The notes under the pieces: model-generated | Database searches by the model: none | The model's input: the letters and a program-made list of their open reading frames with translations, nothing else | Told to the model about the DNA's origin: nothing | Position numbers and translations under genes: made by a program | Source: Cyclobacterium lianum | GTDB taxonomy: Bacteria; Bacteroidota; Bacteroidia; Cytophagales; Cyclobacteriaceae | Direction of reading: 5' to 3' | Assembly (NCBI RefSeq): GCF_900143075.1 | Contig: NZ_FRCY01000005.1 | Span: forward strand, 62,001 to 126,000 | Length of the DNA stretch: 64,000 nucleotides | Shown here: in pieces, positions 24,770-33,632 of the stretch | Layout: each line of letters opens with the position of its first letter | Numbering within the stretch: position 1 is the stretch's first letter

Positions 24770-26126
24770 GTCTTTTGCTTTCGGGATTTCGATCAGGGTG
24801 CTACTGATCGTTCTGGTCGTGCATATAGGCCTGTATTTTTATATCAGCAAAGATGCATTTCTCGCCGGCGCCATTTTTTCTCTTATTCTGGTATTTCAAA
24901 CCCTGAACCTGATTGCCTTTTCCAATACCACAAATCGGAAAATTACACGTTTTCTGGACTCGATACGTTATTCGGATTTTTCCTCCTCCTTTACCAAAGA
25001 CAGCAAACTCGGAAAATCCTTTATGGAAATGAACCTGTCCTTCAATGAGGTGATAAACGCCTTCAAAAAAACAAGGGCAGAAAAAGAGGAGCAGGTGCTT
25101 TTTTTGCAGATCATGATCCAGCACATCAATACCGGCATCATTTCTTTTGAGGATAGTGGAAAAATAGGTGTGGTCAATGGAGCCGCCAAACAACTCCTGC
25201 AAATACCCCAATTTAAAGATATCCACGATTTGGGGAAGCGATCACCAGACTTGCTTCAGATGGTCCTGAAGCTAAAGCCGGGCGGCTCTTTTTCCATCCG
25301 GATCAATACAGACCTTCACCTGAACATACAGTCTGCTGCCTTCAAAATGGAAGGCAGGAGTTGGATCCTGTTATCCTTTCAAAATATCCGGTCAGAACTA
25401 CAGAAAAATGAGTTGAAAGCCTGGCAAAACCTCACTAAGGTGCTGCGGCATGAGATCATGAATTCGATGACGCCAATCGCCAGCCTGGCCAACTCTCTGG
25501 GTACGATACTGGAAGAGGACACGCAACAAACAGCATCTGGCCGTCTGCTTGATAATGACAGCTATCAGGACCTCTCCGAGGGTCTGGAGACCATTTCGAA
25601 ACGCAGCGCAGGCCTGGTAGATTTTGTGAATGCCTACCGGGACTACACAAATATTCCCCAGCCACAAATGAAAAGGGTAGGGCTCGGAAAAATGTTTGAA
25701 AATATCAGCGTATTGATGAAAGAGGAGCTGGCTGAGAGGGGTATCCGTTTGCAAACGGGCATTCAACCGTCCGGACTGGAAATCATGGCAGACAAGGAAA
25801 TGATTCAGATGATCCTGATCAACCTGATCAAAAATGCCCGGGAGGCAATGGACAATGCAAGGGAAAGGACCATTTTACTAAATGCGCGGAAAGACCGGAA
25901 CGGGCATCCCTATATACAGGTGACTGATCATGGTGAAGGAATCGTTGCAGAGGCTTTGGAGCGCATATTCGTACCGTTTTATACTACGAAAAAAAACGGT
26001 AGTGGCATCGGCCTGGCCATTTCCAGGCAAATCATGAATCTGCATCAGGGAAGCCTTGAGGCCGCATCGGTACCCGGAGAGCAAACCGTCTTCACCTTGT
26101 ATTTCGGATCCTCTCCGAAGCACTGA
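24759..26126 (+). CDS. Sensor histidine kinase, short-loop (intramembrane-sensing-like)
   Basis: 455-residue kinase, cognate to the upstream regulator by its 11-base overlap. Two TM helices (about 10-29 and 34-54) are joined by only ~5 residues, leaving no periplasmic sensor domain. A HAMP-like linker and PAS-like segment (~110-210) follow. The DHp domain has the phospho-acceptor in VLRHEIMNSMTPI (H231), and the HATPase domain has NLIKNAREAM, DHGEGI and GSGIGLAIS motifs. The lack of a sensory loop suggests it reads membrane state or a partner membrane protein, as intramembrane-sensing kinases paired with FtsX-type permeases do. The partner could be permeases A-C (inference). Confidence 0.9.
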   Translation: MGFRSFAFGISIRVLLIVLVVHIGLYFYISKDAFLAGAIFSLILVFQTLNLIAFSNTTNRKITRFLDSIRYSDFSSSFTKDSKLGKSFMEMNLSFNEVINAFKKTRAEKEEQVLFLQIMIQHINTGIISFEDSGKIGVVNGAAKQLLQIPQFKDIHDLGKRSPDLLQMVLKLKPGGSFSIRINTDLHLNIQSAAFKMEGRSWILLSFQNIRSELQKNELKAWQNLTKVLRHEIMNSMTPIASLANSLGTILEEDTQQTASGRLLDNDSYQDLSEGLETISKRSAGLVDFVNAYRDYTNIPQPQMKRVGLGKMFENISVLMKEELAERGIRLQTGIQPSGLEIMADKEMIQMILINLIKNAREAMDNARERTILLNARKDRNGHPYIQVTDHGEGIVAEALERIFVPFYTTKKNGSGIGLAISRQIMNLHQGSLEAASVPGEQTVFTLYFGSSPKH

Positions 26127-26284
26127 GTAAAAATTGAAAGAAACTATGGAAGCGCGGTTAAAAACCGGCTGAATTTGAGGTACCATGAGGTATTTCTATT
26201 GCATACAAAATATCAAAATAAGAACTATTTCTTTCCCAATTCAGTTTTTTTGACAAAGAAAAGAACCAATAAAAACAACATATC

Positions 26285-26488
26285 ATGGACATAACTAAAA
26301 AAGCTAAAGCAGAAATAGAAGATCGTTTGGATAGAATCGAGGAATTTATTGCTTCCAATGGTATCGGATCTACTTACCTCAGAAAAGCCCGAAAAACACA
26401 GCGGGACATTAACCTGGCACTTGTATTTGGAGGAATGGTTACTATTGCCGGTATCGCCCTTTGGCTCAGCATGAAAAATAAAGAATAA
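26285..26488 (+). CDS. Small single-TM protein of unknown function
   Basis: 67 residues: a charged helical N-terminal half (residues 1-~43, DITKKAKAEIEDRLDRIEEF) and one TM helix (~45-62, LVFGGMVTIAGIALWL) with a short basic tail. It lies 158 bases after the kinase gene and could be cotranscribed. No family is recognised. Its size and topology would suit an accessory or modulator protein of the kinase or a transporter, but nothing in the sequence proves it. Confidence 0.55.
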   Translation: MDITKKAKAEIEDRLDRIEEFIASNGIGSTYLRKARKTQRDINLALVFGGMVTIAGIALWLSMKNKE

Positions 26489-26584
26489 GGCAGGGAAAAT
26501 GGTACCTTACCAGATGAAGAATGGAAGGGTAGCCTGCAGTTATTACAAGCCACCCGGCTATATTAGCGGACCCACAAATCGATC

Positions 26585-26602
26585 TGTTCGCTAAAACGAA
26601 CG
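26585..26602. promoter_or_regulatory. Variant palindrome of the regulon, no clear promoter
   Basis: TGTTCG and CGAACG arms are separated by 6 bases instead of the 4 found at the other sites. I see no -24/-12 element at about 70 bp on either side, so its role is uncertain. Confidence 0.3.
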
Positions 26603-26719
26603 ATGGGTAAACCAATTTTAGTATCCTAATAGAAATTCTTGTCAACCAGGCCAGGTGTCCATCAAACTGGGAATACACAAGGCAAAGTAGATCCCCTCCT
26701 GGCTAGTTATGCTTACCAA

Positions 26720-28039
26720 TTAGCGAAGACTACCCAAGGCGTAATCCATGACGATCCCCTGAAAATAAAGCGTAAATTTGGCCTGGGCCAGGTCAGATTG
26801 CGCCCTTACAAGCTGCTGATTGGCCTGAGCCAGGTCTACAAAATTACTTACTCCCAGCCGGAACCTTTCTGATATGGCCTCCATGGCCTGTTCTGCCGCC
26901 AAAAGCTGTGCTTTGGTAGAATAGAGGGTTTGCATTGCTGCCCGGTAATTTTCGCGGGCAAGCTTTACTTCCTGGACAATCTTCCTTTGCAATGCCTCCC
27001 GTTCCAGCTTTTGGTTCGTCAAATCAACCCTGGCCCGGCTTACAGCGGCTTTGTTGTCAAAATTACCGAAGACGGGTACAAGCAGCGAAAACCCGAAAGT
27101 CCTCTGCGGATAGACTGTAAGCAACTGGTCGCTAATGGTTCTGTTATCCAGGGAGGTGAAAAAGGTATTGTAGTTAAAAAACGCCGAAAGTTGGGGGTAC
27201 ATGGATCCTTTTGCCGCGGCTACCAGTTTCTGGCTGCCTTGCTCGAGCAATTGCTGTTCCTTCAAATCCTTCCGTTGCCTGCCGGCCAGTTCGTAAAGGT
27301 CCTGCAAGTCCATATCCATCCAAAATTCGCCTTTTTCTTCCAGCTTCTGCGGCCAAGGGATAACGTTTGGCTCAAGCTGCAATGTTTCGGCGAGTGTCCA
27401 GAGATCGGTTTCCCACTGTATCCTGGCATTCAAGGCGACCGTTTCCAGCCTGGCAACTTCGGATTGCTGGTTGTACTGATCAGATAGTGTGCGCAAACCT
27501 GCCTTCACAAATCCCGCTATCTGCTCCAATTGCTTTTTCTGGTTATCCAGGTTTTCCCTTGCAATGGCATGAAGCTGTTCGTCCAAAAGTACCTGCAGGT
27601 ATTGCCGGGCTATGGTAAAGCTGAGCTCTTCTGCCAACCGTGACAATGCATACTCGCCTGCCTCTTCGAAAAATCGGGATGCTTTGGTCTGATTCAGCAA
27701 TTGAAAACCATTGAATACGGGAATCCTGGAATTAAATCCGGATCGAATGATATCATTGATCTGATTGGTAACGATCACCTCGCCCTCAACCTGTTGAAAT
27801 TGCTGTCCCACCTGCCTGTTCAGATTGCTACTGAGGCTGACAGCCGGCAGGTGCTGCAATTGGGCATTTAGCCGGGACATCCTCAGCACTTCCTGCTGAT
27901 TTTGTGTGGTTTGATAATTTACATTTCGCTTTAAGCCAATGTCTACCGCTTCTTCAAAGGTGAGAGGAATGGTATCCTGAGCCCTGGTGAGCCCTGGCGC
28001 TGCAATGGCTAGCAGGGCCAACATGATCAAAACTTTCAT
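26720..28039 (-). CDS. TolC-family outer-membrane efflux protein
   Basis: 439 residues with a signal peptide (ending near LTRAQ) and two outer-membrane-efflux-protein repeats rich in long helices. The first repeat opens with LTFEEAVDIGLKRN, and the second contains FGFSLLVPVFGNFDNKAAVSRA near residue 320, the conserved start of its helices. It should form the trimeric exit duct for the HlyD-MacB type pump. It lies 97 bases downstream of an ABC ATPase gene on the same strand and probably shares that gene's regulon promoter. Confidence 0.9.
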   Translation of the reverse strand: MKVLIMLALLAIAAPGLTRAQDTIPLTFEEAVDIGLKRNVNYQTTQNQQEVLRMSRLNAQLQHLPAVSLSSNLNRQVGQQFQQVEGEVIVTNQINDIIRSGFNSRIPVFNGFQLLNQTKASRFFEEAGEYALSRLAEELSFTIARQYLQVLLDEQLHAIARENLDNQKKQLEQIAGFVKAGLRTLSDQYNQQSEVARLETVALNARIQWETDLWTLAETLQLEPNVIPWPQKLEEKGEFWMDMDLQDLYELAGRQRKDLKEQQLLEQGSQKLVAAAKGSMYPQLSAFFNYNTFFTSLDNRTISDQLLTVYPQRTFGFSLLVPVFGNFDNKAAVSRARVDLTNQKLEREALQRKIVQEVKLARENYRAAMQTLYSTKAQLLAAEQAMEAISERFRLGVSNFVDLAQANQQLVRAQSDLAQAKFTLYFQGIVMDYALGSLR

Positions 28040-28136
28040 GTGTTTATAATTTGATTTTTAATCTTCAGATTTTGTCCCGGTCTGTGGAGATAGCACGGTC
28101 TGGTATCAGATCCGTAGAATCTTTGCAGCCGGCCGG

Positions 28137-28811
28137 TCAGATCTGAATATCTGCCGCGATTTTACCGTCAAGCATTTCTATAAGACGGCTACCGTAATTG
28201 GCATTTTCTCTGGCATGGGTGGCCTGAATGATGGTAGTCCCCTCCCTGTTAAGCTCCTGAAATACTTCCATGATTTCTCTTGCCTGTGCTGAATGCAGGT
28301 TACCGGTAGGTTCATCCGCCAGAAGTATTCGTGGCCTGCCGGCAATGGCCCTAGCCACCCCTACCAATTGTTGTTGCCCACCGGATAGCTGCTCGGGAAA
28401 GAGGTCTTTTTTGGCCACCATATTGAACCTGTCCAGCAATGCAGCCACAATACTTTTTCGTTCGTTTGAGGATACCTTCCTGTACAGCAGCGGCGTTTCG
28501 ATATTTTCGTATACCGTCAATTCATCGATCAGGTGATAGGCCTGGAAAATATAGCCAAATTCGGACTTGTGGAGTGATGCCCGCTGTTTGTCTTTCATGG
28601 ATGCGATGGCCTTCCCGTCAAAAAGATACTCCCCTTCGAAATCCTCATCAAGTAGACCAATGATGTTAAGTAGCGTAGATTTACCTACCCCTGAGGGCCC
28701 CATCAGGGTGATAAATTCCCCCTGGTTGATGTGAAGATGAATCCCTTTCAAAATAAAAATTCTTTGGAAGCGGGAGGCGATAAACTTGTCGATTTTTTTT
28801 AACTGTATCAT
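28137..28811 (-). CDS. ABC exporter ATPase, second copy
   Basis: 224-residue MacB/LolD-type ATPase: Walker A GPSGVGKST (residues ~38-46), Q-loop YIFQAYHL, signature LSGGQQQLVGVARA (R of the usual QQRV replaced by L), Walker [15 protein letters not shown]-loop QATHARE. It differs throughout from the copy at 20953, so the two may serve different permeases. It is first in an operon with the TolC-type gene, with the regulon promoter 57 bases upstream of its start. Confidence 0.9.
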   Translation of the reverse strand: MIQLKKIDKFIASRFQRIFILKGIHLHINQGEFITLMGPSGVGKSTLLNIIGLLDEDFEGEYLFDGKAIASMKDKQRASLHKSEFGYIFQAYHLIDELTVYENIETPLLYRKVSSNERKSIVAALLDRFNMVAKKDLFPEQLSGGQQQLVGVARAIAGRPRILLADEPTGNLHSAQAREIMEVFQELNREGTTIIQATHARENANYGSRLIEMLDGKIAADIQI

Positions 28812-28868
28812 GAAAATGAATTGATGGCCATTATTGTGATTGTCTTTTAATTAAACAATAAAGCCTGT

Positions 28869-28884
28869 TTCCACTTCCATGCCA
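28869..28884 (-). promoter_or_regulatory. -24/-12 (sigma-54-like) promoter of ATPase-TolC operon
   Basis: On the minus strand, TGGCATGGAAGTGGAA is almost identical to the promoters of permeases A and B. Confidence 0.65.
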
Positions 28885-28956
28885 TAAAAATAACAGCCAA
28901 GATTGCCGAATAAAGCGATCCACCCCCTCGTATCGGCTGATAAAGCCGAACATCTT

Positions 28957-28972
28957 TGTCCGCCAGCGGACG
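28957..28972. promoter_or_regulatory. Palindromic enhancer-like site upstream of ATPase-TolC operon
   Basis: TGTCCGCCAGCGGACG is nearly perfectly symmetric over its inner 14 bases and lies 72 bp from the -24 element. Confidence 0.65.
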
Positions 28973-29132
28973 AAGCAGTAAGGGATTGACCTATGTTTGA
29001 TCTATATACAAGGTAGGATCAATATAGCTTGCCGGATCAGAAAGCCAGCGCTACCTAATGGTAGACTATTGTTAGATCGTCTACAAAGCTCTTTCATTCT
29101 TTAAAAATTAACCACTGGAAAATCAATCCTCA

Positions 29133-29411
29133 TTAAGACCCCGGTCCCTCATCTTTATCCAAACCATGTTTCATCTCAAATTGATTCCTTTTGATTTCGA
29201 AACGTTCCAATTCTGCATTAATTAAATCAAGGGATTCATTGTATCTGGAAAACAAGTCTCCCATATTTTTCTCCATATCTGAGAAATTGAATTCCATCGC
29301 ATCCATCTGAAGTTTTGAGGACTTTTCTACCATAGCCACCTGACTTTTCTGAAGGTCTTCCAATAGCCTTAAAGCCCTATCCATTTTCTCTAATTTTTCC
29401 CGATTGTCCAT
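29133..29411 (-). CDS. Small coiled-coil protein of unknown function
   Basis: 92 residues, almost entirely charged alpha helix with heptad-like hydrophobic spacing (MDNREKLEKMDRALRLLEDL, then MEFNFSDMEKNMGDLFSRY). It has no signal peptide or membrane segment. I do not recognise it. Amino-acid composition and the absence of stop codons fit a real gene. It is monocistronic, downstream of the ATPase-TolC promoter region but on a separate transcript. Confidence 0.55.
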   Translation of the reverse strand: MDNREKLEKMDRALRLLEDLQKSQVAMVEKSSKLQMDAMEFNFSDMEKNMGDLFSRYNESLDLINAELERFEIKRNQFEMKHGLDKDEGPGS

Positions 29412-30028
29412 AACTTTTCTATGATTTATTGTTCATAAACTCAAAAAGATATGGCAATAATTGTACCGAAAAATAGATAAATCTCAATAAATTAATCCCA
29501 GGCTGCGCATGGATTGCCAGCCCGGTATTGGTGTCTCTTGCGGAAAAACGGCCTTTTTCATACCGATTGATTCCCGTTATAATTCTCAGAAAACCATGAT
29601 TGCTGCCTACAGGCTGAGGGGTCAGGATGCTCCGTACTACGCAATAGAAAAATCGTTTGTTTTCCGGGTTTACAGGTACTTTATTGCTGTTGTTTGGTGT
29701 ACGCATCGGCTGAACAGCCAAAGTGAGTAATGCTTGAGATGAGTCCCCAGCCGATAAAAAATATTCTGAAAAAAAGCGACAATATAGTATTTTATTGATA
29801 TCTTCGCTTAAACGATGAAAAACCTGTTTTTCCATATCGCATCGCTGAAAAATGCCCGGTTTGGCCTACTTTTAAAAGCTGGCTGGTTGATTTGTGGCCA
29901 CAACAAGGCCTTCATCGACTAAACCCTTTACCTGGAAATCCGCTGGTAAAGGGTCTGATTTCTATAGAACAGCATAGCCTTCAAGGGCTATATTTCATTT
30001 CCTATCGTTTTCTAATCTACACAATATC
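29412..30028. other. 617-bp gap with hairpin and no credible gene
   Basis: Open frames here lack coding character. A 10-bp perfect stem (ACCCTTTACC, 29923-29932, with GGTAAAGGGT, 29945-29954) and a short second palindrome (ATAGCC-GGCTAT near 29970) lie before the Rnk-like gene. They could be leader or boundary structures of unknown role. Confidence 0.45.
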
Positions 30029-30424
30029 ATGGTACCTGTTATCAAAACAAGTGACGTTAAAACAATATTACATCTCGTCAATCTGCTGAACCCTACCGAA
30101 AAAACAAAAGAAGTAGGTCAACTGATGCGTGAAATCCATAGAGCCAGAACAGTGCCTGACAATGAAATGCCCGGAGGAGTGATCCAACTCAACAGTCATT
30201 TTGAAATCAGGTTTGCGGAAAGTGGGCAGGTCATTGCGATGAAGTTGGTGACCCCCAAATACGCAGATATCAGCCAACAAAAATTATCCCTTTTCTCTCC
30301 GCTTGGAGTGGCCCTGATCGGCTTCAGAGAAGGCGAAAGCGTCGAATGGTCTCTGCCGGGTGGCACGCGAAGTATTGAAATCCTTAAGGTAAATGACCCG
30401 GAATCCGTACCGGTGAGTCAATGA
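30029..30424 (+). CDS. GreA/GreB-family C-terminal domain protein (Rnk-like)
   Basis: 131 residues matching the C-terminal FKBP-like domain of GreA/GreB/Rnk: an N-terminal helical part (residues 1-~45), then VPDNEMPGGVIQLNSHFEIR, SPLGVALIGFREGESVEW and the SIEILKV end. Such proteins bind the RNA polymerase secondary channel. Without the full coiled-coil and tip acids of GreA it is more likely a Rnk-type regulator than a cleavage factor. It is followed after 32 bases by a small membrane protein, a possible two-gene unit. Confidence 0.75.
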   Translation: MVPVIKTSDVKTILHLVNLLNPTEKTKEVGQLMREIHRARTVPDNEMPGGVIQLNSHFEIRFAESGQVIAMKLVTPKYADISQQKLSLFSPLGVALIGFREGESVEWSLPGGTRSIEILKVNDPESVPVSQ

Positions 30425-30456
30425 AAAAAATTGATCAATAGTATTTCTGTAAAATT

Positions 30457-31077
30457 ATGAAATGGGCATATAGTATCCATAACAAAGGCAAACTTTCAGT
30501 CCTGCTGATGGTCATCGTTGGTGTGGTACTGATCAACCATTTTAACGAAAGAAACAATGCCGATAAAATGAGAAAAGCCATGACAGCCATGTATCAGGAC
30601 AGGCTGATGGTTGAAAGCCATATTTATGAAATTGCCCTTGCATTTTCAGCAATCAGAGAATATTATCAGGAAAGCACAAAAAAAACGGACCAATTTCTCC
30701 TTCAAAAGATTAACCGTATCGATACCCGCATCGAATTGATCCAAAAAACCCAACTTACAGCCGAGGAGGAACGACATCTCCTCCATCTGGCTGATTGGGT
30801 CAGCAAAATCAGGCAACCGTCTGCTGGTGGACTTGTGGTGCCTGAAATGGAGAAACACATTTCGTTGTCCCTTGCCGAATTAGAAAAACTCTCCGAAATT
30901 CAGACCGAAGAAGGTAAGGCTATCATCTTACAAACTGAGAGAATCATTCACTCCGGTGAACGCTTCGCCGAATTGGAGATGGTAGCCCTATTGCTCACCC
31001 TTCTTCTTATCCAAATCCTGATAATTAGCAATAGGAGTCTTCACCCCCTTACTAAAATACCGTATAAGCTGAACTGA
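30457..31077 (+). CDS. Four-helix-bundle (MCP-like) membrane protein
   Basis: 206 residues: a TM helix at ~12-28, a periplasmic helical region (~30-165) resembling the 4HB_MCP sensor fold of chemoreceptors, and a second TM helix (~172-190) followed by a short cytoplasmic tail. No HAMP or signalling domain follows, so it is a stand-alone sensor-like module, which occurs often in Bacteroidota. Function unknown. Confidence 0.6.
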   Translation: MKWAYSIHNKGKLSVLLMVIVGVVLINHFNERNNADKMRKAMTAMYQDRLMVESHIYEIALAFSAIREYYQESTKKTDQFLLQKINRIDTRIELIQKTQLTAEEERHLLHLADWVSKIRQPSAGGLVVPEMEKHISLSLAELEKLSEIQTEEGKAIILQTERIIHSGERFAELEMVALLLTLLLIQILIISNRSLHPLTKIPYKLN

Positions 31078-31205
31078 AAGAAATAAGACACCCCTACATG
31101 ATTTTTTTCCATTGAATAAGTGGGAGATTTGGTATAATAATTTGGGGAAAAATTTAAATACCGGACAAATTTCACTATATTAGAGGACATATTTCCAGGT
31201 ACCCG

Positions 31206-31667
31206 ATGAAAAAAAAATCATCTAAAGTTAATGAACCGGCAGTTGCCAGCTATGAAAAGGCACCCATCACCCTACACGACATCCTGGATGTAGATGTAGA
31301 AAGTTTGAGTGAGCCGTTGATTCGCGTTGAGACGTTTCGCAATGGTCTGAGAAAAAATTCTTTTGAAAGCCTCAAAGAAATTTCCGGACTGGACAACCAT
31401 ACCCTCGCGGCGGCCCTGGGAGTTTCTACCAAAACCCTTCAACGAAAAGAAATTTTCGACGCAACACAATCGGAAAAAATGTACAAACTTGCCGAAATAT
31501 ATGTTCTCGGCACCAATTATTTCGGAAAGGAGGGGTTTAGGAGATGGATGGAGCTTCCACTTTTCTCTATCGGAAACATTAAGCCCATTGACTTAATTGA
31601 CGTCTCCGAGGGGCTTGAATTGCTAAAAGCTGAAATCATGCGCCTGCAACATGGCATTGCTGTTTAG
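31206..31667 (+). CDS. Xre/MbcA/ParS-type antitoxin (DUF2384), partner of RES toxin
   Basis: 153 residues. The central HTH (residues ~55-90, TLAAALGVSTKTLQRKE) and C-terminal toxin-binding DUF2384 part (YKLAEIYVLGTNYFG, then FRRWMELPLFSIGNIKPIDLI) are typical of Xre antitoxins of RES-Xre modules. It precedes the toxin gene by 8 bases. It should dimerise, block the RES active site and repress its own promoter. Confidence 0.88.
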   Translation: MKKKSSKVNEPAVASYEKAPITLHDILDVDVESLSEPLIRVETFRNGLRKNSFESLKEISGLDNHTLAAALGVSTKTLQRKEIFDATQSEKMYKLAEIYVLGTNYFGKEGFRRWMELPLFSIGNIKPIDLIDVSEGLELLKAEIMRLQHGIAV

Positions 31668-31675
31668 GCAGATTC

Positions 31676-32131
31676 ATGAAAGTGAACCGGATTGCTTTAA
31701 AGAAATACTGCGATACAAGCGGTGAAGGGGCAAAATTATACGGTGGCCGGTGGAATTTACCCGGCATTCCGGCATTATACGGGAGTTCCTCTGTTTCTGC
31801 TTCTTTACTGGAAAGATTTACGATAGATACCGAACTGTTTTCCGCTGAACGTTACATTTTTTATGCAGTGATGGAGTTTGATATCCCGGATAAATGGCTG
31901 CATATCCCCGGGGAGCATGAATTGCCTCTGGAATGGGATGCCATACCTCCTACGGTACGATCACAGCAATATGGAACTAAGCTGTTGAAATCGGGGATGC
32001 TTTGCTTTGGAGTCCCCTCTGTCGTTGATCAAAGTTCCCTAAACTTTGTGATTAACCCCCTTTCCAAAAAATTCGATGCGATCAACTACAAGACCTATCC
32101 GCTGCATCTGGATCAACGGGTAGTAAGATAA
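31676..32131 (+). CDS. RES-domain toxin (NAD-depleting type)
   Basis: 151-residue RES domain named for its Arg-Glu-Ser residues. The core YGGRWNLPGIPALYGSSSVSASLLE carries the conserved Arg and Glu, and the conserved Ser is expected in the second half near VPSVVDQSSLNFVINP. Characterised relatives (MbcT, Res) degrade NAD+, which arrests growth. It forms an operon with the upstream Xre antitoxin and looks intact. Confidence 0.88.
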   Translation: MKVNRIALKKYCDTSGEGAKLYGGRWNLPGIPALYGSSSVSASLLERFTIDTELFSAERYIFYAVMEFDIPDKWLHIPGEHELPLEWDAIPPTVRSQQYGTKLLKSGMLCFGVPSVVDQSSLNFVINPLSKKFDAINYKTYPLHLDQRVVR

Positions 32132-32194
32132 GGTAAAGAGGTCCCCAGGCAAATGAATTGTGCTATGTTTGGCATGTAGCTGCAAACCCTTAAA

Positions 32195-32211
32195 TCCGGT
32201 TCTCAACCGGA
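32195..32211. terminator. Hairpin between convergent RES and YciI genes
   Basis: TCCGGTT-CTC-AACCGGA is a perfect 7-bp stem with a 3-base loop located between two convergent genes. The T-tract is weak on both sides, so a bidirectional terminator is probable but not certain. Confidence 0.45.
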
Positions 32212-32228
32212 CGAAAAATAATCTAGGG

Positions 32229-32522
32229 CTATTCTTCAGACCAATCATTACCCACTACCACTGTCCATTCCCGGATTTCCCAGGATTTTACCAATCCGTT
32301 TTGCACATAAGGATCCTGCTTCACAAAATCCTCTACCGGTCCGATCCCCTGACAGCGAAAGACCAAAACAGCCCGATCTGCCGGATCTGCAAGTGCTCCG
32401 CCCATAATGAGCTGACCATCTCTGAAAAAGTTCATTGCCAGGGCCAGATGTGATTTCCTAAAGATCACCCTTTTTTCGACATAATCGTCAACTACATCAT
32501 AAGTAAGCAGGTAGTATTTCAT
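32229..32522 (-). CDS. YciI-family protein
   Basis: 97 residues of the YciI / muconolactone-isomerase-like ferredoxin fold: MKYYLLTYDVV start, the His in RKSHLAL (~25) and the Asp in VKQDPYV near residue 73 that form the family's putative catalytic dyad. A few members act as hydrolases or dehydrochlorinases; most are uncharacterised. The ATG at 32522 matches the family start. Monocistronic. Confidence 0.82.
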   Translation of the reverse strand: MKYYLLTYDVVDDYVEKRVIFRKSHLALAMNFFRDGQLIMGGALADPADRAVLVFRCQGIGPVEDFVKQDPYVQNGLVKSWEIREWTVVVGNDWSEE

Positions 32523-32771
32523 ATTTCCCTTAATGAGCGCCAAAGTACAATCTTACGGATTTATTGGAGAAATTTAAAACTCCCTCTGTTGTCAGGCCCA
32601 TATCTAACCCCCTCATTCCAGCAGACTCTTAATCAGCCTGTTGATTCAAAGAAAAAAATATTCTACACAATAATTATCAGCTATAAATACTTATATTGTA
32701 TGGGTAAAATCAGTTTTTCTTAGCGAAGGAAAAATTTATGTTTTGCTCCATAAACAACCACTCCCCTCATT

Positions 32772-33632
32772 ATGGCAGACTCCGGTCAAAATGAAAGCAG
32801 GCTCCCAAAGAGCCAGTTTGAGAAGCTGCTTCCTGAAGGATCCGATAATTCTCCTCCCAATCTCCTTCAGGGTTTTGCTGCTGTATTCAATGGCCTCGGC
32901 ATAGGTTTGTTTCTAGGTCTTTTGCTTGGGCTCTCTGTCTCTCCCGTGGTCAGTGGTGTAATCGGTACGATAACGTCCTTGCTGGCCATTCTGATCGGAC
33001 TTAACGAGAAATTTCTGGATCCCGTAAAAAGCCTTCGTATCGGAGCCTTTGGCCTTTTCTCGGTGGTAGGAATTGTCCTGGGCCTTTACATACGCGCAAA
33101 CGACCCCTTCGCCCCTGGCCTGGCGGATAAAATGGAGGAGTACCTGTCTATAGGTTATACCGAGGAAGAGGCCAAAGCCTTTGTCACAGGATTTATCCGC
33201 GCTGACTCTTCTTCACTTGCCCTACGGCAGGCAAATGTCCTTTATTCCTCTGAGGTTGACCTCGGAGCTTGTGATTTCCTGGTTTACGCCAATGCAGAAA
33301 CAATACCTGTAGAGCTTTTCAATACCTTTGAAACGGCAGGGGGGATATGGAAGGAGCTGACAAGCACCTTTAAAGAGGAGCTGCCCGAATCCACAGCAGC
33401 ATCAGCCCTTTTGGGGCTCAGAGATATTTTCTGCAAAACTGCACCTGAGACCATCGAAGTGAGCGAAGACCTCAAAAAGCTTAGGTCAGAAAGCTCCCTG
33501 GAGCAAATTGAGGACATCTTTAGCCAGGACACCCCTTGGAACCAGGTTCAGGCTGAATTCCGGACACGTTTTGATACTACAGAAAGAAAGCAAGTATATG
33601 AATCCTTGATAAAAGTATTGAACAATGTATAA
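32772..33632 (+). CDS. Membrane protein of unknown function coupled to a trypsin-like protease
   Basis: 286 residues. An N-terminal polar ~35 residues is followed by a Gly/Leu-rich hydrophobic region making two closely packed TM helices (~36-77), a third helix (~90-108), and a soluble domain (~120-286) with acidic helices and two Cys. I recognise no family. Its last 8 bases overlap the start of the protease gene, so the two are translated together and probably act together, for example as membrane anchor or substrate and protease. Confidence 0.6.
   Translation: MADSGQNESRLPKSQFEKLLPEGSDNSPPNLLQGFAAVFNGLGIGLFLGLLLGLSVSPVVSGVIGTITSLLAILIGLNEKFLDPVKSLRIGAFGLFSVVGIVLGLYIRANDPFAPGLADKMEEYLSIGYTEEEAKAFVTGFIRADSSSLALRQANVLYSSEVDLGACDFLVYANAETIPVELFNTFETAGGIWKELTSTFKEELPESTAASALLGLRDIFCKTAPETIEVSEDLKKLRSESSLEQIEDIFSQDTPWNQVQAEFRTRFDTTERKQVYESLIKVLNNV

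Noticed and set aside
29419-29835. Open frame of 138 residues on the minus strand
   Set aside because: No conserved motif, no plausible start context, odd composition; treated as non-coding gap.
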